Origin: Rhodospirillaceae bacterium
GTDB lineage: Bacteria > Pseudomonadota > Alphaproteobacteria > Thalassobaculales > Thalassobaculaceae
Assembly (NCBI GenBank): GCA_002701455.1
Contig: NZVJ01000003.1
Span: 1-13,282 of the forward strand
Length of the DNA: 13,282 nucleotides
Direction: 5' to 3'
The notes under the pieces: model-generated
What the model was told of the DNA's origin: nothing
What the model saw: the letters and a program-made list of their open reading frames with translations, nothing else
The model's database searches: none
Program-made: the position numbers and the translations under genes
Shown here: piece after piece, positions 1-7,035 of the stretch
Layout of the letters: every line of letters begins with the position of its first letter
Position numbering within the stretch: position 1 is the stretch's first letter

Positions 1-860
1 CGGATCGCGCGATTTCTATTTTAATCAGTGCCCATGCAGCACAACCCGAGATTGGACAGTTGTACCTGCACATTGGTAATAACCCGTCGTTAAAAGTTGA
101 TGCATTCTACCGCAAAGTTATTAAGGACAATAAAAATCCTTCGCCTGTTGGGCGAGCACATTTTCGATTAGGAAATTATCTAGTTCGTCAGGCTGAAATT
201 GCCAGAGAGATACGAGCGAATCCAGATAGTCTTGATAAGTTTAAACTTTTTTATGGTGTAAATTTGACGGAGCATTTGCAAACGGTCGATCTTTCGGAAC
301 TACGTAAAGATGCTTTGAAACAGTATGCGGTCGCTGTGGAGAAGTATCCGCAAGTGCGCACTTACAAAGGTCAGTTGTCAGAGTTGGCAGGGCGAGAGAA
401 GTTTAAGATTGAACATTTGAGCGTAGGGGGCATCGCTCCTGAGATTATCGGTGAAGATATTGCCGGGAAGCCGATAAAACTGTCTGACTACAGAGGCAAA
501 GTTGTGTTGTTAGACTTTTGGGGAGATTGGTGTGTGGCATGTCGGATGTTGCTGCCGTTTAACCGTGCGTTAGTTAAAGAAATGGAAGGGCGACCATTCC
601 AATTGCTCGGAGTCAATAGTGATACAGATCGTATTTATGCGCGTAAAGTTGAGCTGGCCCAAAAAATAACCTGGAGAAGTTTTTGGAATGGTGGAAGTCG
701 CTTTGGAGATATTTCTACCCAATGGGCTGTTGAAAAATGGCCGGTCCTTTATGTGATCGATGCCCAAGGTGTTGTGCAAATGCGAAGCGCCGGTGGCCAT
801 AACAAAGAAGAAATCTATAAGCTGATCGAGAAACTTGTTTCGGAAGCTGAAGATAAATAA
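1..860 (+). CDS. TlpA/thioredoxin-like redox protein, 5' end missing
   Basis: The frame is open from base 3 to the TAA at 858-860 with no stop upstream, so the gene enters from outside the window and its start is unseen. The last ~140 residues form a TlpA/AhpC-like thioredoxin fold: a GEDIAGKPIKLSDYRGK entry strand, then the redox motif W-C-V-A-C (about base 530), and a Trp-Pro (KWPVLYVID, near base 740) at the usual cis-proline site. Such proteins reduce or oxidise thiols in the periplasm, often during cytochrome c maturation. The visible upstream part is helical and resembles TPR-like repeats (GRAHFRLGNYLVRQAEIARE, then DALKQYAVAVEKYP). This helical-region-plus-TlpA layout is common in exported planctomycete proteins (family knowledge). 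The next gene starts 36 bases on in the same direction, so an operon is likely. The substrate is unknown and the export signal would lie outside the window. Confidence 0.85.
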   Translation, partial: DRAISILISAHAAQPEIGQLYLHIGNNPSLKVDAFYRKVIKDNKNPSPVGRAHFRLGNYLVRQAEIAREIRANPDSLDKFKLFYGVNLTEHLQTVDLSELRKDALKQYAVAVEKYPQVRTYKGQLSELAGREKFKIEHLSVGGIAPEIIGEDIAGKPIKLSDYRGKVVLLDFWGDWCVACRMLLPFNRALVKEMEGRPFQLLGVNSDTDRIYARKVELAQKITWRSFWNGGSRFGDISTQWAVEKWPVLYVIDAQGVVQMRSAGGHNKEEIYKLIEKLVSEAEDK

Positions 861-886
861 CAATCATTTTTTTCTCAAGCATATTG

Positions 887-892
887 CAGGAG
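887..892 (+). promoter_or_regulatory. Shine-Dalgarno site of the DUF1080-PhoD gene
   Basis: CAGGAG lies four bases before the ATG at 897. It supports that start and suggests independent initiation within the operon with the upstream TlpA-like gene. Confidence 0.6.
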
Positions 893-896
893 TCGT

Positions 897-2522
897 ATGT
901 TGAAACTGTCGCTTGTCACTTTAACGATCTGCTTTATGACGTTTGCTCAAACCGTCGAAGCCGGATCCAACGATTCTTGGCGTCCGTTGTTTAATGGTCA
1001 TTCACTCGTGGGATGGCACAATCCTTTCGATTGGGGTGAAGCAAGTGTTGTCGATGAGGAAATCGTGTTAACCAGCGATAAGAAATTTTTCCTGGTCAGT
1101 AATAAGTCATATAAAGATTTTGAACTGGAAGCCGAAGTGTTTGTTCCTGTGGGCGGAAATAGTGGCATCCAATTCCGTAGTCACTATCGACGTAATCGTT
1201 TGTGGGGATATCAGGCGGAAGTAGACACATCGGACCGCCAATGGGCGGGTGGATTCTATGAAGAAGGTCGTCGCGGTTGGCTAGTTCCTTTAAAAGGTAA
1301 CGCTGAGGCTCAGGCCGCCTTTAAAAACGGGCAATGGAACAAGTATTTCATTAAAGCCGTCGATGACCAGATTGAGATTCGTGTTAATGGTATGACAACG
1401 GTCTCGACCCGTGACGCCGTAACTTCAGAAGGATTTATTGCACTGCAACATCATGGCGAAAAAGGAATGTCCTATCGGTTTCGAAATGTGCAGATTAAAG
1501 AATTGACTGGTTGTGAGCCTCTTTCTCTCATCACTTTTGGTTCCTGTTGTAAACAAGGCCGGCCTCAGCCGATTTGGAATTCCATCATCGCCAAGAACTC
1601 CGATCTGTTTCTTATGATTGGCGACAATATCTACGGCGATTCAGAAGATGTAGATGTATTGCGTCAGAAGTATGCACTCCTTGGCGCGGAACCAGGGTTT
1701 CAAGCATTGCGAAAGCAAACCAGAATCTTAGCTACCTGGGATGACCATGATTACGGTGTGAATGATGGTGGTGCTGAGTTTGTTTCTAAAGTCGAATCTC
1801 AAATAGCGTTCAATGACTTCTTTCAGGTGCCCGATGGAGCAGGGAGTCGGATTCATCAGGGCGTATATGACGCTCATGTATTTGGCCCGGTGGGAAAAAG
1901 AATACAGATTATTCTGCTTGATACAAGGTATCATCGTTCACCACTTAGAAAGTTGGAAAGTGAGATGCGTCCGGTATCCGAGGGTCCCAGAGGACCTTAT
2001 GCGGAAGATAATGATTCATCGGCTACAATGCTTGGTAAGCAGCAATGGGGGTGGTTGGAGGAGCAAATGCAGGTTCCGGCTGAGCTAAGAATTATTGCTT
2101 CCAGCGTGCAATTTATTCCGTCTGAGCATGGCTGGGAGTACTGGCAAAATATGCCGCTGGAACGGCAACGTCTGATTGATCTTATCAAAGATAGTGGTGG
2201 TCGTTCGATTGTCTTGTCTGGTGATCGGCACTTGGCAGAGATTTCGAAGCTTTCTGTTGGCGAGGGGAACTCGGCACTCGATATTTATGACATTACCTCT
2301 TCGAGTCTCAATGCTCCCAGCGGAGGAGGAAACGCCGGAGAACCCAATCGTTATCGGAGTGTCGAAGAACACTATCCTGAGGTGAATTTTGGTTCTATTT
2401 CCGTTGATTGGCGAAGTCGAAATCCTCAGATATCACTAAGCATTCATGATGTCGATGGTGACGTCGTACTGCGCAATAGATTTCGTTTGAGAGATATCTC
2501 AGACGAGAAGAAGTCGCATTAG
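897..2522 (+). CDS. Secreted fusion: DUF1080 domain plus PhoD-like metallophosphatase
   Basis: A 541-residue exported protein. Residues 1-22 are a Sec-type signal peptide ending near VEA-G. Residues ~26-202 are a DUF1080 / 3-keto-disaccharide hydrolase-like concanavalin fold: WRPLFNGHSLVGW opening, GGNSGIQFRSHY core, and a closing strand YRFRNVQIKEL. Residues ~208-530 match the PhoD-like phosphatase family: FGSCC at 214-218, GDNIY at 242-246, WDDHD at 281-285, LDTRYHR at 341-347 and SGDRH at 441-445. In Bacillus PhoD the equivalent GSC cysteine and the Asp/His/Asn residues bind iron and calcium, and the enzyme cleaves phosphomonoesters and diesters. Here the metal set looks intact. The DUF1080 half may bind or cleave carbohydrate and so target the phosphatase to a glycan (inference). 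The start is set by ATG 897 with CAGGAG upstream and a signal peptide immediately after. The stop is TAG. Confidence 0.92.
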   Translation: MLKLSLVTLTICFMTFAQTVEAGSNDSWRPLFNGHSLVGWHNPFDWGEASVVDEEIVLTSDKKFFLVSNKSYKDFELEAEVFVPVGGNSGIQFRSHYRRNRLWGYQAEVDTSDRQWAGGFYEEGRRGWLVPLKGNAEAQAAFKNGQWNKYFIKAVDDQIEIRVNGMTTVSTRDAVTSEGFIALQHHGEKGMSYRFRNVQIKELTGCEPLSLITFGSCCKQGRPQPIWNSIIAKNSDLFLMIGDNIYGDSEDVDVLRQKYALLGAEPGFQALRKQTRILATWDDHDYGVNDGGAEFVSKVESQIAFNDFFQVPDGAGSRIHQGVYDAHVFGPVGKRIQIILLDTRYHRSPLRKLESEMRPVSEGPRGPYAEDNDSSATMLGKQQWGWLEEQMQVPAELRIIASSVQFIPSEHGWEYWQNMPLERQRLIDLIKDSGGRSIVLSGDRHLAEISKLSVGEGNSALDIYDITSSSLNAPSGGGNAGEPNRYRSVEEHYPEVNFGSISVDWRSRNPQISLSIHDVDGDVVLRNRFRLRDISDEKKSH

Positions 2523-2574
2523 ATAAATCTATATAGCTCTGTAATACATCAAGCATTTTTTATTTGTTTGATAG

Positions 2575-2601
2575 CATACTCGTTGCTTACGATTGAGTAT
2601 G
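2575..2601. repeat. 7-bp inverted repeat in the leader of the 2636 gene
   Basis: CATACTC (2575-2581) and GAGTATG (2595-2601) are exact inverse complements around a 13-base spacer. The repeat lies 34 bases before the ATG at 2636 in the 113-base gap after the PhoD fusion gene. It could be an operator, a leader hairpin or chance. No U-tract follows, so it is not a typical intrinsic terminator. No convincing -35/-10 pair was found beside it. Confidence 0.3.
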
Positions 2602-2620
2602 TGCGATTCATTATGAGGAC

Positions 2621-2626
2621 AGAGGA
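2621..2626 (+). promoter_or_regulatory. Shine-Dalgarno-like site of the 2636 gene
   Basis: AGAGGA nine bases before ATG 2636 selects this start over the in-frame ATG five codons in. The resulting N-terminus begins M-R-R and gives a proper signal peptide. Confidence 0.5.
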
Positions 2627-2635
2627 AGATGAAAA

Positions 2636-3793
2636 ATGCGTAGGTCTATGATTACGTTTGCTGCTCTTCTATTTGGATTTCAAGTCACCTTGCAGGCAGC
2701 AATTCCCCGAGATGTTAAGCTTGAAGTCGATAACCGTTTGATTCCGGCTTACCGTACCGGGAATCTTGAAACGGTTATTTTCTCAGGGGCGTTGATTGCT
2801 AATAAGATTAGTGGTTCGCTAATTGAGGAAATAGATGTCTACTTGGATGAACAGAATATCGAGTCTCTGGGTGCGATTTTGGCTCGTTCCCGCTTCACGC
2901 TCCTGACTCAAGGCCAGCAACTTAAACCTCAGGCGACAGGCAAAGAACTAATTCTCACGGTCCCTTATTTTCAAGGGCAGGTACAGGAGATGATTACCGG
3001 AGCATTACGCCCGACGATTATGCGCGAAGGTGCGAAATTTCCATCCGCATTGAAAGAATTTGAAGAATCGCTTTTAAAAATTCATATCTACAAAAATGAC
3101 TTACTAAATCTTGATCGGACATCATTACTTGCAGCACAAGCCGTCGCAAATGCCTTGCGTACGGGTAACGTCAAGCCCGTTGATCGAGGAAGACTGTCCT
3201 TTAATTTTCTAGAGGCTCGAGAGCAGATTCTTGCTGAGAATAAGCGCCGTGTTGAAGTTGAACTGGCCTTACGTGTTGCTCGCGTTCGACTGGCAAAGCG
3301 GATTATTGATGAAACTAATGACTTACAGCAGCAACTGCTGGCAGTTTTCGCCATGGATCAGGATCTAAAAATTATTAACGACTTTGTCGAACAGCAGCGA
3401 CAAGGTCTATTTCAATTGATAGACGAGCCTGATATTGATCAGATAAATCGTACAGTGAAGGAGGCTCAACAGAAGGCCCCTCGATTGTTTAGGGACGCCG
3501 AAAGGTTATTCACCGGGATTCACTGGTGGATACGGGGACGTTATGGCAAAGGTAGTGTTGCCAATGGCTTGCTTAAAGGTGCTTATGTAAAAAACAATCC
3601 GGCAGCTGGATTTGCTTTAAATATGCCAAGAAACCGGCCTGTAGCTACAGATCCGTTTAAGAACGAAGCAAGTCAGGGATCGCCTTATGTGGCACGTCGT
3701 CATGAAAATACCTGGGCTTGGGAAAATGGCGGTATATCAATGAAGTATGAGAAAACCGTTAAGATCACCGCCGTATCGGACTATTTTTACTGA
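2636..3793 (+). CDS. Unrecognised exported protein, N-terminal part up to the TGA
   Basis: This frame encodes 385 residues ending at TGA 3791-3793. ATG 2636 is preceded by AGAGGA at 2621-2626 (nine-base spacing) and is followed directly by a signal peptide (residues 1-22, hydrophobic core FAALLFGFQVTL, cut near QAA). The mature part is largely helical. Residues ~185-290 are rich in charged and Gln residues with a heptad-like pattern (EAREQILAENKRRVEVELAL), suggesting a coiled coil. Residues ~296-362 are rich in Trp and Gly (HWWIRGRYGKG, ENTWAWENGG). No catalytic motif or known domain is apparent. It reads in the same direction as the PhoD fusion and the DUF1501 gene, so an envelope or secreted structural role is possible (inference). 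It is probably the front part of the longer gene that continues beyond the stop. Confidence 0.75.
   Translation: MRRSMITFAALLFGFQVTLQAAIPRDVKLEVDNRLIPAYRTGNLETVIFSGALIANKISGSLIEEIDVYLDEQNIESLGAILARSRFTLLTQGQQLKPQATGKELILTVPYFQGQVQEMITGALRPTIMREGAKFPSALKEFEESLLKIHIYKNDLLNLDRTSLLAAQAVANALRTGNVKPVDRGRLSFNFLEAREQILAENKRRVEVELALRVARVRLAKRIIDETNDLQQQLLAVFAMDQDLKIINDFVEQQRQGLFQLIDEPDIDQINRTVKEAQQKAPRLFRDAERLFTGIHWWIRGRYGKGSVANGLLKGAYVKNNPAAGFALNMPRNRPVATDPFKNEASQGSPYVARRHENTWAWENGGISMKYEKTVKITAVSDYFY
3791..3793 (+). other. In-frame TGA splitting one reading frame
   Basis: Codon 386 of the 2636 frame reads TGA between TAC (Tyr) and GGC (Gly). The frame is open again for 285 codons immediately after it. 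All nine other gene ends visible in this window use TAA (six) or TAG (three), which makes a genuine TGA end here stand out. I looked for a bacterial SECIS-like hairpin in the ~40 bases after the codon and saw none that is convincing. Confidence 0.65.
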
Positions 3794-3817
3794 GGCCAGA
3801 ACCGTGTACATGGCACC

Positions 3818-4651
3818 GTGAGTGTCTTTGGCGCTGATTTTGATGAGCCTGATCCAAGTGATGCTTATCAGATTGTTGGATATCAGGAGTATGCTAACGC
3901 ATTGAATAATCTTGTACCGCTCGTAAGAGAAGCCGATGAAGCATCAATAAGGGCTTTTAACAAAATCATCTCTGATATGCCGGAACTTGTGATATATACG
4001 AATCTATCCCGCAGGTTTGGTTTTTCTCAAGTTCAGAATTCCTCATTACCACTTCGATTGAGAAATATCTCGAATTTATACCGGCAGTCATCGTTAAACG
4101 AAACCGGCAATGATGCTAATGCTTATAAGCGTTCGGGTATTGGGTGGTTAATCGCACTAGCGCGACTTGAGCATGGTTCGATCGAAATTGGATATCAGAC
4201 GAACGTAAGTCCGTATAATCTTGAAGAATTAACCAAAGTTGAGACCGCTGCGTTTTCTGCATTATTACTTGATGGAGCAAGAAGTCACTACTGGGCTATG
4301 AATATGGATCTAGCGACTCATTATTTGCTAGAGGGAAACGTTCCTAAGGTAAGTGATCGTACAGCGTTGGCTTATGGAAGACGTGCGGTGTTGGTTCAGG
4401 AAATGCTGAAAACATTGAATCAGTTGGCGAGCCAGCAATTTTCACCGGCGCAAAAACAAGAGTTGCAATCTTGGTACAAAAATATGTCAGCAGTCCGCCA
4501 GGGCGTTGTTTACAATGTTTACGAGACATACAAAGTTGCGATTGCTAAGAAAGGTATCGACAATATTGATCTGAATGGCTGTCCTCCATTAGTTAGCGGT
4601 ATTCGGGATGATATTCTTCGTGGTCGTGCGAGCATTCGTTTGGAAGAGTAG
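3818..4651 (+). CDS. Unrecognised protein, C-terminal part after the TGA
   Basis: This open frame is 277 residues long from a GTG at 3818, but there is no ribosome-binding sequence in the 24 bases before it and no signal peptide. It is therefore more likely the continuation of the 2636 gene than a separate one. Its sequence is mostly alpha-helical with repeated Leu/Ala helices (EYANALNNLVPLVREADEA; TALAYGRRAVLVQEMLKTLN) and aromatic-rich turns (SHYWAMNMD). One cysteine is visible (NGCPPL near the C-terminus). No catalytic motif is recognised. The frame stops at TAG 4649-4651, 84 bases before the start of the DUF1501 gene. If translated alone it would stay in the cytoplasm; if joined to the upstream part it would be exported. 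Confidence 0.5.
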   Translation: MSVFGADFDEPDPSDAYQIVGYQEYANALNNLVPLVREADEASIRAFNKIISDMPELVIYTNLSRRFGFSQVQNSSLPLRLRNISNLYRQSSLNETGNDANAYKRSGIGWLIALARLEHGSIEIGYQTNVSPYNLEELTKVETAAFSALLLDGARSHYWAMNMDLATHYLLEGNVPKVSDRTALAYGRRAVLVQEMLKTLNQLASQQFSPAQKQELQSWYKNMSAVRQGVVYNVYETYKVAIAKKGIDNIDLNGCPPLVSGIRDDILRGRASIRLEE

Positions 4652-4735
4652 CCGTTGTTCCAGTGACTCGTCTTTAGTACGATCTGATCGATAGTATTGA
4701 ATTTGACTTACCATGGACCTTTCGAAATAGTACGC

Positions 4736-6127
4736 ATGCTTAGGATCTATACAGGTAACGGAAAGCAGGATGTGAAGGATAGTCGTCGTGACTTTCTTCA
4801 GATTGGTTCGTTAATGCTTGGTAGCCTGACGTTGCCTCAGTTACTGCATGCCCGGGCCGAAAATGTCAACTTTGTCAAAGACAAATCAGTCGTGTTGTTG
4901 TATTTGTCAGGCGGAGCAAGCCAAATTGAAACGTTCGATCCTAAAATGGCTGCGCCGGCAGAAATCCGCAGTGTTAATGGGGAAGTTAGTACTTCGTTGC
5001 CTGGAGTAACTTTCGGGGCGACGTTGCAAAAGCTTGCTCGGCGTGCTCGCCAAATGAGTGTTATTCGAAGCCATAATCATTCAGTCGGGGCACATGAGCA
5101 GGCTCATGTGCACGTGCTAACAGGGGGTACGGATCCTTCAGGAGGAGGTAAGACCGGATTTGGAATGGGGGCCCTTTATGCCCGATTACGCGGAGCTAAT
5201 CATCCCGAAACGGGGATTCCAACAAACTGCTTACTCACCGCTCCTGAGATTGATGGCCAGTATCGAAAAGAGCTGGCGCGTGTTCGTAAAGGCTCAAGAC
5301 CATTGGAACTGGGGGCATCCTATGCCCCTTTCGAGCCTGGCGGTAACAGTTCTGCGTTGAACAATATGAAATTAACTCTGCAGGCCCAACGCTTTGATGA
5401 TCGTCGGTCTCTTTTGACGTCATTGGATTCATGGAAACGGCGGGTAGATGGCCTTCGTCAGGTGCAGGGAGTGGATCGATTCAACCAGCAAGCGGTAGAT
5501 TTATTGACGGGCGGAGCGGTTGATGCGATTGACCTTACTCGGGAAGACCCCGCAGTACTGGCAAAATATGATACGAGCGAAATGAGAATTGGATTCAAAC
5601 AATTCCGCCCCTCAATGCTAGGTCACAAAATGTTGATGGCTCGGCGACTCTGTGAAGCGGGGGCTGGCTTTGTTACAGTTCACAGTGCTGGTTGGGATAT
5701 GCACGCTGACGGTAATAATCCGGGGATGCAACAAGGGATGGCTATGTTGGGAACGACCATGGATCATGCGGTATCGGCGTTCCTGGATGATGTTGCCGCG
5801 CGCGGATTAAGTGAAAAGATACTGTTGGTGATTACTGGTGACTTTGGTCGTACGCCTCGCGTTAATAAGAAGGGTGGGCGAGATCACTGGGCTAAACTGG
5901 GGACTCTGGCATTTGCCGGAGGCGGTCTAAATATGGGGCAAGTGATTGGGCAATCTGACCGCCAGGCAGCCCAGCCTATGACCTCTCCCTACACCACATC
6001 CCATCTAATGGGCACGATCATGCAAACGTTGTTTGATGTAGGTAAGATGCGCTTGGTTTCCGGGATACCGCCTCAAATCCGCAGGCTCGTTGAAGAGAGC
6101 GTTAGTATTCCTGAATTGATGCCTTAG
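4736..6127 (+). CDS. DUF1501 protein, Tat-exported
   Basis: A 463-residue DUF1501 protein, a family that Pfam places with the alkaline phosphatase/sulfatase fold. ATG 4736 is preferred over an upstream in-frame TTG at 4697 because MLRIYTGNGK is a typical start for planctomycete members and puts the twin-arginine motif S-R-R-D-F-L at residues 16-21, followed by the hydrophobic LQIGSLMLGSLTL. Likely metal or active-site motifs in order: LSGGASQIETFD (57-68), SHNHSVGAHEQAH (112-124), GWDMH (319-323), GDFGRTP (368-374) and GRDHW (381-385). The substrate is not known for the family. No cytochrome partner gene adjoins this copy, unlike the DUF1501 gene at 8163-9617. It converges with the esterase gene across only nine bases. 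Confidence 0.93.
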   Translation: MLRIYTGNGKQDVKDSRRDFLQIGSLMLGSLTLPQLLHARAENVNFVKDKSVVLLYLSGGASQIETFDPKMAAPAEIRSVNGEVSTSLPGVTFGATLQKLARRARQMSVIRSHNHSVGAHEQAHVHVLTGGTDPSGGGKTGFGMGALYARLRGANHPETGIPTNCLLTAPEIDGQYRKELARVRKGSRPLELGASYAPFEPGGNSSALNNMKLTLQAQRFDDRRSLLTSLDSWKRRVDGLRQVQGVDRFNQQAVDLLTGGAVDAIDLTREDPAVLAKYDTSEMRIGFKQFRPSMLGHKMLMARRLCEAGAGFVTVHSAGWDMHADGNNPGMQQGMAMLGTTMDHAVSAFLDDVAARGLSEKILLVITGDFGRTPRVNKKGGRDHWAKLGTLAFAGGGLNMGQVIGQSDRQAAQPMTSPYTTSHLMGTIMQTLFDVGKMRLVSGIPPQIRRLVEESVSIPELMP

Positions 6128-6136
6128 TTGTAAATG

Positions 6137-6931
6137 TTACTTAAAGACCGGTAGCGGAGCTTTTTTCGGTAGCTTGGCCGCGTGGTAGAAGCTGAAGATT
6201 TCATCCCAGTAACTCCATGCTGGTTGTAAGTGTCCCGCTCCCTCGAGCTCGATGTAATCGACTCTTTTCTCAGAGTGTTTAATTTCCTTAACCAGTGAAC
6301 GAGTCGCGTTGACGTTGACGAGGATGTCTTTGGTGCCCTGAATAATCATGATTGGACTATTGGTATTCTTAAGCCGTTGTCCACGATCAGCAACAAAAAA
6401 CGCTGGGGCAACGGTGGCAATGGCAGCAAATTGATCCGGATATTTGCTTAGGAGGTGGAAACTGCCTCCCCCTCCCATTGAATGCCCATAGAGATAAATT
6501 CGCTGAGCGTCGACGTTAAATTCTTCTCGGATGATCGTCATTACATTGATGACGTCTCGTTCACTTAACTCCCCCAGATTCTTTGGTTTGTCACCGCGTT
6601 TTTCTTTGCCGTACATCCCATACCAACCCTGATTGTTGTATCCCATTGGGGCTACCAATATGAAATTATTTTTTTCAGCGGCTCGAACCATTCCGGGATA
6701 GCGAATCACCTGATAGCAATCGCTAAAGAGGCCATGCAAAGCGAATAGAACAGGAGTTTCCTTCGTCCCATCATAAGTTTTAGGGAGATAAAGTGTGTAT
6801 GGGACTTCACGCTCGACTTCCTTCATCTTGTATTTACGATGCAGGATAACTCCGGTTTGAACTGGCTCCGAGGCATAGATCGCAGGACAAAGCACTAAAG
6901 AGCAAAGGAAGGCGAAGAGGAAAGAACGCAT
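6137..6931 (-). CDS. Secreted alpha/beta-hydrolase esterase
   Basis: A 264-residue protein with an N-terminal signal peptide (residues 1-20, core FLFAFLCSLVLC, cut near YA-SE). The body is a PHB-depolymerase / Esterase D / prolyl-oligopeptidase-type alpha/beta hydrolase. The nucleophile elbow GHSMGG places Ser at 151. The likely acid is Asp202 in GTKD, the base is His234 in GAGH, and LHGLFS (65-70) would form the oxyanion hole. All three triad residues are present, so the enzyme should be active. Relatives act on acetyl, feruloyl or other polymer esters in the periplasm or outside; the substrate here is not determinable. The gene runs against its neighbours: nine bases to the DUF1501 stop on one side and a 104-base divergent spacer to the glycosyltransferase on the other. 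ATG 6931 is chosen because the signal peptide follows it directly. Confidence 0.92.
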   Translation of the reverse strand: MRSFLFAFLCSLVLCPAIYASEPVQTGVILHRKYKMKEVEREVPYTLYLPKTYDGTKETPVLFALHGLFSDCYQVIRYPGMVRAAEKNNFILVAPMGYNNQGWYGMYGKEKRGDKPKNLGELSERDVINVMTIIREEFNVDAQRIYLYGHSMGGGGSFHLLSKYPDQFAAIATVAPAFFVADRGQRLKNTNSPIMIIQGTKDILVNVNATRSLVKEIKHSEKRVDYIELEGAGHLQPAWSYWDEIFSFYHAAKLPKKAPLPVFK

Positions 6932-7035
6932 TGTAAAAAACTCGTTAAGATTCGGGCAGCCCCCATGTTACACGCTTGTCGTTTTGTACGATATGGAAGA
7001 AGTTAATTAATTTGCTTTATTGGAAAGGAGATGTG
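6932..7035. promoter_or_regulatory. Divergent spacer between esterase and glycosyltransferase genes
   Basis: Both flanking genes start outward from this 104-base spacer, so it should hold two promoters. Their exact boxes cannot be assigned with confidence. TTGTAC at 6984-6989 is one -35 candidate for the rightward gene, but no good -10 sits at the right distance. The rightward gene has a clear ribosome-binding site at its end. Confidence 0.45.
7024..7030 (+). promoter_or_regulatory. Shine-Dalgarno site that sets the glycosyltransferase start
   Basis: AAAGGAG ends five bases before ATG 7036. It decides for that ATG and against the longer frame from TTG 6976, whose extra 20 residues are not glycosyltransferase-like. 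Confidence 0.75.

Larger units (their letters stand above)
2636..4651 (+). pseudogene. One exported-protein gene interrupted by an in-frame TGA
   Basis: The open frames 2636-3793 and 3818-4651 are in the same reading frame and are separated only by TGA 3791-3793 and eight sense codons. Reading through gives one 672-codon frame. The protein stays coherent across the stop: beta-like KTVKITAVSDYFY, then the stop, then GQNRVHGTVSVFGADFDEP. No shift in frame, insertion or repeat is present. A TGG-to-TGA change (Trp) is the simplest single-base explanation. I treat it as one gene broken by a nonsense mutation, a sequencing or assembly error, or less likely a recoded UGA. The two halves are also listed separately because both remain open and might be translated. 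The full-length family is not recognised. Confidence 0.6.

Noticed and set aside
3791..3830. Selenocysteine insertion at the in-frame TGA
   Set aside because: No convincing bacterial SECIS hairpin is seen right after the codon, the flanks lack redox motifs, and TGG to TGA is simpler.
4697..4735. Longer DUF1501 protein from TTG 4697
   Set aside because: Family starts match ATG 4736, and the extra 13 residues would push the Tat motif inward.
6976..7035. Longer glycosyltransferase from TTG 6976
   Set aside because: AAAGGAG at 7024-7030 is placed for ATG 7036, and the nucleotide-binding fold begins just after it.
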